Assembly: GCA_965230795.1 (NCBI GenBank)
Contig: OZ246020.1
Location: 3,658,001-3,722,000, forward strand
Direction of reading: 5' to 3'
Length of the DNA stretch: 64,000 nt
Origin: PZPK01 sp965230795
GTDB lineage: Bacteria; Pseudomonadota; Gammaproteobacteria; Pseudomonadales; Oleiphilaceae
How positions within the stretch are numbered: the first letter of the stretch is position 1; each line of letters opens with the position of its first letter. The notes under the pieces are model-generated. The model was given only the letters and a program-made list of their open reading frames with translations. It was not told where the DNA came from and did not search any database. The position numbers and the translations under genes are program-made. This document shows positions 1 through 8,785 of the stretch, one piece after another.

Positions 1-810
1 CGACAAGGTCGTGCGCAGCAAACCATCAGCGCCGACGATGTAACTGCTCACCGTCAAATCGCCTGATTGTCGTTGTTTGAACTGGGATGCGATGTAGTCG
101 AGCTTAAGCTGAATCGCAAAGATACCAATGCGCTCACCGGCCTCGCTGAGCATGGGTGTCACCAGAAATGCGGATAAGAGATCATTCGAAGGTGCGTAAC
201 GCTCAAGATCTGACAGCAAGGTCTGGCCCGTCGCCAATGATTCACGAACAACCCCTGCAAAGCGTGTGTCCCGATACGGACCGTCGATCAGACTGGTGCC
301 GAAATCACTCTCGCGTTCCACCGTAAACAGAATGTTGCCCTGATCATCGATCAGGAACACATCGTAAATATACTCATAGATTCGACTGAATTTGGATAAA
401 GCATCCTGGGGCTGATCGACACGAGTCTCCCAATCACTGGATCGCAAATACTCACCCAGGCTTTGATTCGAGTCTTCATATCCGCGTCGCAGACTCTGCA
501 ATAACCGCGTATTGGCAAGCAACTCAGCCTGCAATCGGGCATCACGCACGCGGTTATCAAACCAGCTTTCCAGAAGCGATCGGTTCTGTTCCGCAGCAAC
601 TACAAGGCTGGCATCCACCTCCGTCTTCAGGGTTTGACTGAGCTGCTGATAGAACACCAGCGATACGACACACAGGGGCAACAAAGCGAGGAACAGGAAG
701 CCCAATAAGAGACTGCGCCCGATGGATCCACGCCGCGGCGTCTGATCCGTCTCCACAGCCACGTCAGGGGATTCGAAAGAATGTTTGTCAGTTTTCGATT
801 GGGAAGACAC
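1..810 (-). CDS. Cache-domain membrane sensor, N-terminal part
   Basis: Only the first 270 codons lie in the window; the gene runs off the left edge. The translation has a polar N-terminus, one hydrophobic membrane segment at about residues 33-55, then an extracytoplasmic region containing SWFDNRVRDARLQAE and a DDQGNILFTVERESDFG stretch typical of double-Cache ligand-binding domains of chemoreceptors, diguanylate cyclases or histidine kinases. The output domain is outside the window, so the class of signalling protein cannot be stated. Start chosen is GTG at 810-808, preceded by GGAGGAAGG; the nearby ATG is in another frame. No stop occurs from 810 to 1. Confidence 0.75.
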   Translation of the reverse strand, partial: MSSQSKTDKHSFESPDVAVETDQTPRRGSIGRSLLLGFLFLALLPLCVVSLVFYQQLSQTLKTEVDASLVVAAEQNRSLLESWFDNRVRDARLQAELLANTRLLQSLRRGYEDSNQSLGEYLRSSDWETRVDQPQDALSKFSRIYEYIYDVFLIDDQGNILFTVERESDFGTSLIDGPYRDTRFAGVVRESLATGQTLLSDLERYAPSNDLLSAFLVTPMLSEAGERIGIFAIQLKLDYIASQFKQRQSGDLTVSSYIVGADGLLRTTLS

Positions 811-1151
811 CCTTCCTCCATTAGGTACTCATTGACTGCAACCTCACCCAGAGCATGGTTGCTGATGGATATAGAGCACATGCACAGATTCACACGTACT
901 TAGCTTAGTTCAGAACCAGAAGAATCGCAGGCAACCCCTCTGTGTGTTTTTGTTTTATTTGGCGTGGCTATCTGTTCGATCTTATCGTTCTTTTTCTCCG
1001 TGAGTCCTTTCTTCCTTTTTCTGGATATAGATTTCATTTCTTTCCCTTTTGCACAAGGTTCTTTCCTTCCCTTTTGCATGCGGAATTTTCCTCCCTCCTT
1101 TGTCTAGATACAGATTTATTTCCTTCCCTTTTGCACGCGGAAGTTTTCCTC

Positions 1152-1177
1152 CCTCCTTTGTCTAGATACAAAGGAGG
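1152..1177. repeat. Perfect 9-bp inverted repeat
   Basis: CCTCCTTTG at 1152-1160 and CAAAGGAGG at 1169-1177 are exact reverse complements around an 8-nt centre TCTAGATA. The half-sites are the same word that forms the outer units of the surrounding repeat mosaic, so this looks like two units fused head to head. Confidence 0.8.
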
Positions 1178-1240
1178 CAAAAATCACGACGCCACTGGCT
1201 GGTCGCTACGCGATACCTTCGTTCGCTTGCACCGAATGGC

Positions 1241-1279
1241 GGCTGTGGAAACTCGCCTGCGGCTCAAACACCCACAGCC
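1241..1279. repeat. 8-bp inverted repeat in the mosaic
   Basis: GGCTGTGG at 1241-1248 pairs perfectly with CCACAGCC at 1272-1279 across a 23-nt spacer. It may form a hairpin if the region is transcribed; no function is claimed. Confidence 0.5.
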
Positions 1280-1310
1280 TTATATCCATTCAATGCTTCG
1301 CTCCCTCAGC

Positions 1311-1595
1311 CAGACAGAGGGTCGGGAAAGGGTGGGATCTCTAACTTAATTGGCTGTAGATGAAACGTTCATGCAGGAGATAAGCCGATAGGACATCCAC
1401 CCCTGTGAATGGCTGAGCGACACGGGGAAAAATCAGACTCAAGCGCTGGCATGTCTGAGCCGCAGGCGAGTTTGTCAGTGCGCTGATTTTGCCGAGACTC
1501 GAAGGCACCGCGAAGCGGCCATGAACCGGGGGCGCGCTTTTCCGCTTCGCTTTTGCGCGTGCAAAAGGGAAGAAAAGAAACTTGTATCAAAACAA
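1311..1595. repeat. Direct repeat, copy 1 (about 285 bp)
   Basis: Begins with CAGACAGAGGGTCG and ends around GAAGAAAAGAAACTTGTATC. It aligns to 1606-1889 with an offset of 294-295 bp and scattered substitutions; the 80 bp at 1501-1580 are identical to 1795-1874. Confidence 0.85.
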
Positions 1596-1605
1596 AGGAG
1601 GCAAC

Positions 1606-1889
1606 CAGACAAAGGGTCGACTAAGGGTGGGAGTTCTAACTTAACAGGCTATCGATGAAATGCTTTGGCACGAGATAAGCCGATTGGACACCCACCCCTG
1701 TGAATGGCTGAGCGATGTTGGAAAAATCAGATTCAAGCGCTGGCATGTCTGAGCCGAAGGCGAGTTTGTCAGCGCGCTGATATTGCCGAGACGCGAAGGC
1801 ACCGCGAAGCGGCCATGAACCGGGGGCGCGCTTTTCCGCTTCGCTTTTGCGCGTGCAAAAGGGAAGAAAAGAAATCTGTATCTAGACAA
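1606..1889. repeat. Direct repeat, copy 2 (about 285 bp)
   Basis: Second copy of the 1311-1595 unit, starting CAGACAAAGGGTCG. Divergence is concentrated in the first third, the last third is identical. It is followed directly by the inverted GTATCTAGACAAAGGAGG units at 1878-1894 and 1936-1952. Confidence 0.85.
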
Positions 1890-1988
1890 AGGAGGAAGGA
1901 AATTACCGCGCGCAAAAGGGAAGGAAAGAAATTTATATCTAGACAAAGGAGGGATAGATAAACGAATAAAAAGAAAAACAAGCCCCCC

Positions 1989-3923
1989 CTATTCGGCTTC
2001 CAAGCCCACCAGGGGACAATCCCAGATCACCGCGATGGTTTCGATAATCATGCGTTCATGCTCACACACCTTGCCATCCTGTTTGGCTGCTGCCACCAGC
2101 CCCTTGAGCAGACGCGGTTTTAACAGCGGGAAGGCTTTGTTCAGATCATGGACCGCACGGGTGAATGCAGCTTGCGTGCATTTTTCCTCAGGCAGGAGTT
2201 TGACCGTATACACACCGGCCACGTTCGCACCCTTGCCAAAAGCACGCAGTCGCTCCTGATCACCTGTTTGTCCGATGAGAGCCAGTCGCGACAAGACTAC
2301 TGCGTAAATACCGGAGACCTGCTTCAAGGTTTTGTAAGTCGCTTTCGGAGCGCGCGCCAGACCGAAGTGACGATCACCATGCTGACGCAACAATTCAAAC
2401 CAGACCCATTCCAGCAGGTCCACGCGTCCGTCCGCCCTCACCATCGCCGCCATGGCACTGCGCAAGCCTGTATATTGACTGGCAGAGAGACACTTGATTG
2501 CCGGCAACAGCAAATCCAGTACCGGTAGGAACGCGGATTTGGACAGGATTTTCAGTTCGGGCAGATACGCCTGCATCTGCTCGCTCCAGCTGGGTGAATG
2601 CTCTGCAACCAATTCAAACTGACGGAGCTGGATGCTTTCTTCGCTGTCAAGCAAGACCGCCAGAGCCAAAGGTGCCGCGCTAAATGGATCCCGGGCTGCC
2701 TCACGCAGTCCTTGAGGAATCGTAAAGCTGCTTGTTTCCGGCACCTGACTTGCCACTTCAACAGCCGCTCCCATCGCCGCGACGCTGGCTTCATCCACCA
2801 GGGAAAATGCGCCCTGCTGCCGCTCCTGAAAGCTCTGCGCATGGCTTTCCATGGCCTGCTGGTCCAGTTGCCGTTCAGCTTCCAGATAGCTGCCATCCCA
2901 GGCAGGAAGAATGCGTTGAATGCGTGTATCCAGTGGCGGATGAGTCGCCAGCCAAAAGCTTTTGTATGCCTGGGAAAAAAACAGATGACCGAGTTCATGA
3001 GCCCGTTCATGTTGAATGCGAGAATGGAAGGTATGCCCGCCTATCACGCGCAGGGCTCCGGCAATCCCGTCGGGATTACGGGTGAACTGGACCGCCGAGG
3101 CATCCGCCAGATATTCCCTTTGCCGGCTGACCGCAGCCCGGATCAGGGAACCGAATACGGAACCGAGCCAGCCAATCACAAACAGCGCCAGCCCCAGCGC
3201 CAGCACCAGAGCGATACCTTTGCCCTCATCACGACTGCGGCGGTAACGCCGTCGACTGCTGACATGCAAGAGCGTTTGACCGGCTTCGGCGATCATCAGA
3301 ATACCATGCAGGACCGCGACAATTTTCAGATTCAGACGCATATCGCCGTTGAGAATGTGACTGAATTCGTGCGCCACGACACCCTGAAGCTGCTCCCGAT
3401 TCAGGCCTTCCATCGCGCCCCGGCTGACACCGATAACGGCATCCTCCAGACTGAGACCGGCGGCAAAAGCGTTAATACCCGCTTCATGTTCCAGCACATA
3501 CACGGGAGGCACCGGAATACCGGACGCCAATGCCATTTCCTCAACCACATTGAGCAACTGTCGCTGTTTTAATTCATTGCTGTTGGGGGCGAGCAGCCGT
3601 CCTCCCAGGGACTCGGCAACCACGCGACCACCGTCACGCAGCCCCAGCCATTTAAACCACATGGCCAGCGCCACCGTGCCACACACCAGCGCACTGACCC
3701 AGAAGAACTTGTACCAGCCAAGGCCCGAGACAATGGCGACCAGATAATCCCACGGCCCGCCAAAGTGCCGGGCATCAATCACATGCTCGGGATCGCTGTA
3801 CCAGACAAACACTGCGACACAGAGGTTGGTAAGAACAATAAGGGTCAGCACGGCCAACACGAACAGCCCGACCAACCAGAACGTCTGGCGTCGGGCCTGA
3901 TCCTGGGCCTGATAAAAATTCAC
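1989..3923 (-). CDS. M48 family zinc metalloprotease, HtpX-like, long form
   Basis: 644-residue membrane protease. Two hydrophobic segments near the N-terminus (about 15-42 and 72-92) precede an M48 catalytic domain with the zinc motif HEFSH at 185-189 and the third ligand E270 in SRQREYLADASAV; further membrane segments lie at about 236-260. The C-terminal ~300 residues are helical and poorly conserved, making it about twice the length of E. coli HtpX. The family degrades misfolded membrane proteins. It follows lemA with a 31-nt gap on the same strand, the usual LemA plus M48 pairing, so they probably form one operon. All metal ligands are present, so it should be active. Confidence 0.9.
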   Translation of the reverse strand: MNFYQAQDQARRQTFWLVGLFVLAVLTLIVLTNLCVAVFVWYSDPEHVIDARHFGGPWDYLVAIVSGLGWYKFFWVSALVCGTVALAMWFKWLGLRDGGRVVAESLGGRLLAPNSNELKQRQLLNVVEEMALASGIPVPPVYVLEHEAGINAFAAGLSLEDAVIGVSRGAMEGLNREQLQGVVAHEFSHILNGDMRLNLKIVAVLHGILMIAEAGQTLLHVSSRRRYRRSRDEGKGIALVLALGLALFVIGWLGSVFGSLIRAAVSRQREYLADASAVQFTRNPDGIAGALRVIGGHTFHSRIQHERAHELGHLFFSQAYKSFWLATHPPLDTRIQRILPAWDGSYLEAERQLDQQAMESHAQSFQERQQGAFSLVDEASVAAMGAAVEVASQVPETSSFTIPQGLREAARDPFSAAPLALAVLLDSEESIQLRQFELVAEHSPSWSEQMQAYLPELKILSKSAFLPVLDLLLPAIKCLSASQYTGLRSAMAAMVRADGRVDLLEWVWFELLRQHGDRHFGLARAPKATYKTLKQVSGIYAVVLSRLALIGQTGDQERLRAFGKGANVAGVYTVKLLPEEKCTQAAFTRAVHDLNKAFPLLKPRLLKGLVAAAKQDGKVCEHERMIIETIAVIWDCPLVGLEAE

Positions 3924-3954
3924 GGAATAACCTGGTGACTAGAAGACGGGGCGA

Positions 3955-4551
3955 CTAAAAGGAAACCTTGGGAGCTGATTGAATCTGCGCACTGTCATCG
4001 AATTCCAGCAGACTGGCATCCTGCTTGTGCCCGAAAGTCGGTGCAAACAGATTGTGCGGAAAACTCTGACGGTAGCTGTTGTATTCCATCACCGAGTCGT
4101 TAAACGCCTGGCGAGCAAAGGCAACCCGATTCTCGGTACTGGTCAGTTCTTCATTCAGTTGCTGAATGTTGTCACTGGCTTTGAGATCCGGGTAGGCCTC
4201 AACGGCCACATTGAGTTTGCCCAATGCGCTTTGCAGGATGTTTTCCTTGGACGCCAGCGCTCCCAGCGCCGAGGCACTGGAAGGGTCGGATGCCGCCATT
4301 TTCAGACCGGCAACCGCTTCGTTACGCGCGGTAATTACCGCTTCCAGCGTTTCTTTTTCGTGAGTCAGATAAGCCTTGGTCGCCTCGACCAGGTTGGGAA
4401 TCAGGTCATAGCGTCGTTTCAGCTGTACTTCAATCTGGGCAAAGGCATTTTGAAAACGGTTTTTCAGGGCCACCAGCGTATTGAAGATCCGGATGACGTA
4501 AAACACCGCAAATATCAACACCAGCCAGGAGATCAGCGTACTCAGTTCCAT
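3955..4551 (-). CDS. lemA: LemA family protein
   Basis: 198 residues with a single N-terminal membrane anchor (about 5-25) followed by a long helical domain carrying the LemA signature: FQNAFAQIEVQLKRRYDLIP, then NLVEATKAY and tail motif around SYRQSFPHNLFA. LemA proteins are small membrane-anchored helical proteins of unclear biochemical role, very often encoded next to M48 or TPM-domain membrane proteins. Here it is first gene of a two-gene unit with the M48 protease. Length and start (ATG at 4551) fit the family. Confidence 0.92.
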   Translation of the reverse strand: MELSTLISWLVLIFAVFYVIRIFNTLVALKNRFQNAFAQIEVQLKRRYDLIPNLVEATKAYLTHEKETLEAVITARNEAVAGLKMAASDPSSASALGALASKENILQSALGKLNVAVEAYPDLKASDNIQQLNEELTSTENRVAFARQAFNDSVMEYNSYRQSFPHNLFAPTFGHKQDASLLEFDDSAQIQSAPKVSF

Positions 4552-4604
4552 TCGATTATTCCTGTTCCAATTTGTTTAGGGCTTTATTCGGGGATGCCAC
4601 ACCA

Positions 4605-5774
4605 TCACAAGGCTCGCACATGAATAACATGCTCGATGTTGCGAATCTGATCCAATACCCGATCATCAGGTGCCTGTTCCACATCCAATATATTGTAGGC
4701 TAGATCACCCCGGCTTTTATTCAACATATCAATCACGTTGATCTCTTCTTCAGCAAGAATTGAGAGCACGTGGCCCAGTACCCCGGACACATTCTCGTTG
4801 CTGAAGGTCAAACGATGACCTGCGGTGCGCTGCATACGCGCCAGGGGAAAGTTGACGGAATTGCGGATATTGCCGTTCTCAAGGAAGTCCATCAGTTGCT
4901 GGGCCGCCATCACCGCACAATTTTCTTCGGCTTCGCGCGTGCTGGCGCCGATATGCGGAAGCAGAATCAAGCCCTCATGTCCCAGCAGTTCCGGCAAGGG
5001 AAAGTCGGTGACATAGCGATCCAGGGTACCGGACTCAAGGGCGCCAAGCACCGCTTTTGAATCCACAATCTGATCGCGGGCGAAGTTCAACAAGCGCAAT
5101 CCGGGCTTGGCGTTGGCGAGACTGTCGGCGTTGATCAGGTGATGGGTCTGTTCGATGGCGGGCACATGCAGTGATACGAAGTCGGAACGGGACAACAGCG
5201 ACGACAGGTTGTCCATTTTTTCTACCTCGCTGGACAAACGCCAAGCCGCTTCCACCGAGATTGCCGGATCATAGCCGACTACGCGCATGCCCAGAGCGAT
5301 ACCCAAATTGGCGACCAGTGAACCAATGGCACCTAATCCGACGACACCCAGGGTCTTGCCCTCCAGCTCAACACCTTTGAACTGCTTCTTCTGCGCTTCA
5401 AGCTCTTTCGACAGGCTGGCCGCATCCATATTGGCGGGCAATTCGGAAAGATAGCGCATGCCCTGGTAGATCCCCCGACTGCTCAACAACATTCCGGCCA
5501 ATACCAGTTCTTTCACCGCATTGGCGTTGGCGCCGGGCGTATTGAACACCACGATGCCGCGTTTGGAGCACTGTTCTACCGGTACATTGTTGACACCCGC
5601 ACCCGCGCGCGCGATGGCGAGGAGACAGTCAGGGAGTTCTTCTTCATGGAGATTATGGCTGCGCACCACAATGGCATCGGGATGGGTAATTTCACTGGCC
5701 ACTTCATAGTCAGAGCGGGGGAATTGCTCCAGCCCCTTGGTAGCAATGGTATTGTAGGTTCTTATTTTTTTCAT
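4605..5774 (-). CDS. serA: D-3-phosphoglycerate dehydrogenase
   Basis: First committed enzyme of L-serine synthesis, oxidising 3-phosphoglycerate to 3-phosphohydroxypyruvate with NAD. The Rossmann fingerprint VVGLGAIGSLVANLG, the catalytic Arg in NFARDQIVD and the His in LLPHIGASTREAEE are visible; the last ~75 residues form an ACT domain (ENVSGVLGHVLSILAEEEIN), suggesting serine feedback. ATG at 5774 is preferred over the GTG two codons upstream because GAGGTGAAG gives it a well-spaced ribosome site. It lies 108 nt downstream of serC on the same strand, so the two serine genes are probably co-transcribed; the third enzyme, SerB, is not here. Confidence 0.95.
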   Translation of the reverse strand: MKKIRTYNTIATKGLEQFPRSDYEVASEITHPDAIVVRSHNLHEEELPDCLLAIARAGAGVNNVPVEQCSKRGIVVFNTPGANANAVKELVLAGMLLSSRGIYQGMRYLSELPANMDAASLSKELEAQKKQFKGVELEGKTLGVVGLGAIGSLVANLGIALGMRVVGYDPAISVEAAWRLSSEVEKMDNLSSLLSRSDFVSLHVPAIEQTHHLINADSLANAKPGLRLLNFARDQIVDSKAVLGALESGTLDRYVTDFPLPELLGHEGLILLPHIGASTREAEENCAVMAAQQLMDFLENGNIRNSVNFPLARMQRTAGHRLTFSNENVSGVLGHVLSILAEEEINVIDMLNKSRGDLAYNILDVEQAPDDRVLDQIRNIEHVIHVRAL

Positions 5775-5882
5775 CTTCACCTCTGTTGTGGATAATCAAC
5801 TCGCACGGCTCAGGGTGACTGCCATGGGCCAGACGGCTGCGCCGGCCCATGCACACTGTATTCAGGCAAAAGCGGGAATCGA

Positions 5883-6998
5883 TCAGCTTTTGCTTTCGTT
5901 GTATGCCCATTCCAGCCAGGGCATCAGGGCTTCCAGATCACTCACTTCGATGGTGCCACCACACCAGATGCGCAAGCCATCAGGCGCATCGCGATACGAA
6001 CCGATATCAAAAGCGACCTCATGTTGTTCTAAAAGTTTGGTCATGGTCTTGAGTTGATCTGCCGGCAAATCGACCTTCAGACAGACACTGGTATTGGAAC
6101 GAATGTCCGCGCTCTCGGCGAGAAAATCGATCCAGTCCCGCTCGGCGACAAAATTCTCGATCACTGCCAGGTTCTGCTGAGAGCGTTGGATCAGCGCAGA
6201 CACCCCACCAATGGATTGGACCCAGTCCAGCGCGTCAAGATAGTCCGCAACACAGAGCATGGAAGGTGTATTGATGGTGGCGCCTTTAAAGATACCTTCG
6301 ATCAGTTTGCCACCCTTGGTCATACGGAAAATCTTTGGCAAAGGCCACGCAGGTGTATAGCTTTCGAGACGCTCCACCGCACGCGGGCTCAAAATCAGCA
6401 TGCCATGAGCACCCTCTCCACCCAGCACTTTCTGCCAGCTAAAGGTCACCACGTCGAGCTTTTCCCAGGGCAGTTCCATGGCGAATACGGCAGAGGTGGC
6501 GTCACACAGGGTCAAGCCTTCACGATCATCAGCAATCCAGTCGGCATTCGGTACCTTGACGCCGGAGGTCGTGCCGTTCCAGGTAAAGACCACATCATGG
6601 GCGGGATTGGCCTGGGACAGATCCGGCAACTGACCATAGTCGGCCTCGTAGCAATTGACATTCTCCAGCTTGAGCTGTTTGACAATATCGGTTACCCAGC
6701 CCGAACCAAAAGACTCCCAGGCAAAAACATCAACCGGTCGTGCGCCCAGCATGGACCACATGGCCATTTCCATGGCACCGGTATCCGATGCCGGTACCAC
6801 ACCGACGCGATAACCTTCGGGAAGCTGCAATAGTTTGGCGGTATCAGTACAGGCCCGCTCCAAGGCGGTTTTACCGATGGCGGCGCGGTGAGAGCGCCCC
6901 AGTGTACTGGTGTCGAGTTGGTTCAGGTCATAGCCCGGGCGCTTACTGCACGGACCGGAAGAAAAATTAGGGTTGGCGGGTTTCAGGCTGGGCGCCAT
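5883..6998 (-). CDS. serC: Phosphoserine aminotransferase
   Basis: PLP enzyme (371 residues) converting phosphohydroxypyruvate and glutamate to phosphoserine; it also acts in pyridoxal phosphate synthesis in many bacteria. N-terminal NPNFSSGPCSKRPGY and SHRAAIGK match the SerC subfamily that differs from the E. coli type (TIGR01365-like). The PLP lysine is in TFSWQKVLGGEGAHG. It precedes serA on the same strand. Pairing with serA strengthens the call. Upstream on this strand is a 385-nt divergent region shared with the HD-GYP gene. Confidence 0.93.
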   Translation of the reverse strand: MAPSLKPANPNFSSGPCSKRPGYDLNQLDTSTLGRSHRAAIGKTALERACTDTAKLLQLPEGYRVGVVPASDTGAMEMAMWSMLGARPVDVFAWESFGSGWVTDIVKQLKLENVNCYEADYGQLPDLSQANPAHDVVFTWNGTTSGVKVPNADWIADDREGLTLCDATSAVFAMELPWEKLDVVTFSWQKVLGGEGAHGMLILSPRAVERLESYTPAWPLPKIFRMTKGGKLIEGIFKGATINTPSMLCVADYLDALDWVQSIGGVSALIQRSQQNLAVIENFVAERDWIDFLAESADIRSNTSVCLKVDLPADQLKTMTKLLEQHEVAFDIGSYRDAPDGLRIWCGGTIEVSDLEALMPWLEWAYNESKS

Positions 6999-7206
6999 GA
7001 CGACTCCTCTTCAAAAATCAGCATTGATTTGGGTAACAAAACAGCGCGGAAATCGGGGGCCCCACACGCGCTTCGGAATGGACTTAATGCTATCACCGAC
7101 GCTCGCCCCAGACCACTATCGTAATGATGGCAAATTCAAGCGCACAAAAATATGAAAAATTCTTCAAAATTAGGAAGATGCACCAATCAGGCACAAATTT
7201 GGCATA

Positions 7207-7234
7207 TTGGAATATAGAAATATTGCGCTATAGT
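7207..7234 (+). promoter_or_regulatory. Candidate sigma-70 promoter for the HD-GYP gene
   Basis: TTGGAA at 7207-7212 and TATAGT at 7229-7234 are separated by 16 nt, in an AT-rich tract upstream of the HD-GYP gene. This would leave a leader of about 140 nt that contains the 7326-7358 inverted repeat. Assigned by eye only. Confidence 0.35.
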
Positions 7235-7325
7235 GAAAACAGGATCAAAAAATAATCAAGTCGTTCGCGTCACTGATACACCTTTCTCTCACTGTCACTG
7301 ACCCAGACAAGGAAACCGGAAACAC

Positions 7326-7358
7326 ACACGTGGTTCTTTGATATGGAACGCCACGTGT
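7326..7358. repeat. 8-bp inverted repeat in the HD-GYP leader
   Basis: ACACGTGG at 7326-7333 and CCACGTGT at 7351-7358 are exact reverse complements with a 17-nt spacer; the inner TTC/GAA may extend the stem. It ends 25 nt before the start codon. It could be an operator or an mRNA hairpin. Confidence 0.5.
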
Positions 7359-7383
7359 CATAGCTACAGCTGCGAGGCCTACC

Positions 7384-8628
7384 GTGCTCAAGAAAATTGC
7401 AATCTCCGAATTGACCGTCGATATGTACGTCGCGGAATTGATTGCCGGACCCAATGCTCCCCTTCCCAAGAAAAAACGCGGTATGGTCAGGGACCAGAGA
7501 ATCATCGACAAGTTTAGGGAGTTTGGCATCGAACATGTGGTGATCGATACCACCAAGGGTCGTGACTTTGTTGCCTCGCCATCTGCCAATCAGACCATGG
7601 ACATTACTGCGAGCCAGCCACGTGATGAAGAAGTGGAAGCGCAGCTGGAACAGATCCTCAAGGAAAGCAGTACCCGATACCGGGACCTGCAACTGGAATG
7701 GGGCACCGCCAAGGAGGTGTTTGAAACCTCCGTCAATATTGTCATGCGCTCAATCACTGCCATAAAGGAAGGCGACAACATCAACGCCACCTATTTCAGG
7801 GAAGCGGCCTGCGCCATCTCCCGCTCGATCCAGCGCAACAAGGACGCCCTTACCTGGCTCGGCAAGATTCGGGATACCAACAGTTATCTGTACGAACATT
7901 CAGTAAACACGGCCATACTAATGGGGATATTTGCCCATGCCTATGGCCTGAATCAGGAACAGACCCAGCAATGCATTACCGGCGCCCTGCTCCATGACCT
8001 TGGCCAGGCAAAAATTGAAGATGAGCTGTTTGAACGACCCGGTCCATTGTCGGAAGACGAATACTGCGAGGTGAAATCCCATGTCCATCGCGGTGTTGAT
8101 GTACTCGCCTGCACGCCGGATGTTCAGGAAGTTGCCCTCAGCATCGTGCGGGAACATCATGAGCGCTACGATGGCTCCGGTTACCCGAATGGCTTGGAGA
8201 AAACCGAGATTTCCCTGTTTGGCCGCATGTTTGCCATCGTCGATACCTATGACGCTGTCACCAATAATCGCGCCTATAAAGAAGCAGTGCCGTCCTCCTT
8301 TGGCATGCGTACACTGCTGGAACTCACCAATACGCACTTCGACGAAGGCCTGGTACACCAGTTCATCAAATGCATGGGCATCTATCCGACAGGCAGTCTG
8401 GTGAAGCTGGAAAACGGAATCTTGGCTGTGGTCATTGCCCAGATCCCGGGTTCTCCGCTGAAGCCGCTGGTGAAGCTGGTGTATAACTCGAAAAACTTTG
8501 CCTACGTCAAACCCAGACTGGTGGACCTGTCCAAGCCCGAATGTGAACACAAAATCAAAAGCTACGAAGACCCGCGGGACTATCGCATCAACGTGGACGA
8601 GTTCATGCCTGACGAAATGGATTTTTAA
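7384..8628 (+). CDS. HD-GYP domain protein, DUF3391 N-terminus
   Basis: 414-residue predicted cyclic-di-GMP phosphodiesterase. The N-terminal ~125 residues match the DUF3391 region usual in this subfamily (IAISELTVDMYVAEL); the HD-GYP domain follows with H204-D205, HVHRG at 233-237, HHE at 258-260 and the loop D263-GSGYP. The Lys normally found after the HD pair (HDxGK) is Gln208 here. No membrane segment is seen, so it is cytoplasmic. A paralogue lies at 29969-31246. Start GTG at 7384 has only a weak GCGAGG upstream. Confidence 0.9.
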   Translation: MLKKIAISELTVDMYVAELIAGPNAPLPKKKRGMVRDQRIIDKFREFGIEHVVIDTTKGRDFVASPSANQTMDITASQPRDEEVEAQLEQILKESSTRYRDLQLEWGTAKEVFETSVNIVMRSITAIKEGDNINATYFREAACAISRSIQRNKDALTWLGKIRDTNSYLYEHSVNTAILMGIFAHAYGLNQEQTQQCITGALLHDLGQAKIEDELFERPGPLSEDEYCEVKSHVHRGVDVLACTPDVQEVALSIVREHHERYDGSGYPNGLEKTEISLFGRMFAIVDTYDAVTNNRAYKEAVPSSFGMRTLLELTNTHFDEGLVHQFIKCMGIYPTGSLVKLENGILAVVIAQIPGSPLKPLVKLVYNSKNFAYVKPRLVDLSKPECEHKIKSYEDPRDYRINVDEFMPDEMDF

Positions 8629-8677
8629 AAGGGCGTCCGCTGCTTATACCCTTCATGATCGGCACGTCCTCCGCTCG

Positions 8678-8705
8678 GGTGCGTCGTGCCCGGTGCGTCG
8701 TGCCC
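8678..8705. repeat. 14-bp perfect tandem duplication
   Basis: GGTGCGTCGTGCCC occurs at 8678-8691 and again immediately at 8692-8705. An outer pair AAAGGGC (8628-8634) and GCCCTTT (8702-8708) could bring the region into a long hairpin just after the HD-GYP stop codon. Confidence 0.85.
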
Positions 8706-8785
8706 TTTACTCCCCTGTATGAATCGGTGAACATAGTCCGACTCACTACACAGTGATTTCTTCAACTCAAACACTAAGGCTCGCC

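Larger units (their letters stand above)
811..1988. repeat. Intergenic repeat mosaic, no credible gene
   Basis: About 1.2 kb between the Cache sensor and the M48 protease gene without a believable coding region. The left part (about 1036-1177) carries pyrimidine-rich units built from CTTCCCTTTTGCA and CTCCTTTGTCTAGATAC; the right part (about 1852-1955) carries the same units in reverse complement (GTATCTAGACAAAGGAGG, GCAAAAGGGAAG). Between them lie two copies of a roughly 285-bp direct repeat. Open frames here give low-complexity translations in several frames, as expected of repeat DNA. Inferred to be a non-coding repetitive or non-autonomous mobile element family. Confidence 0.7.
6999..7383. 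other. Divergent intergenic region, serC / HD-GYP gene
   Basis: 385 nt without a gene. It holds an AT-rich stretch at 7140-7260 with a plausible plus-strand promoter and an inverted repeat at 7326-7358 (both listed). No RNA gene recognised. Confidence 0.6.

Noticed and set aside
942..1349. 135-codon plus-strand ORF and several others in 1369-1981
   Set aside because: They lie in the repeat mosaic, give low-complexity Phe/Leu/Ser- or Lys/Arg-rich translations in several frames, and change frame between repeat copies.
2598..3572. 324-codon plus-strand ORF opposite the M48 gene
   Set aside because: Antisense shadow of a strongly supported protease gene; translation has no family similarity or ribosome site.
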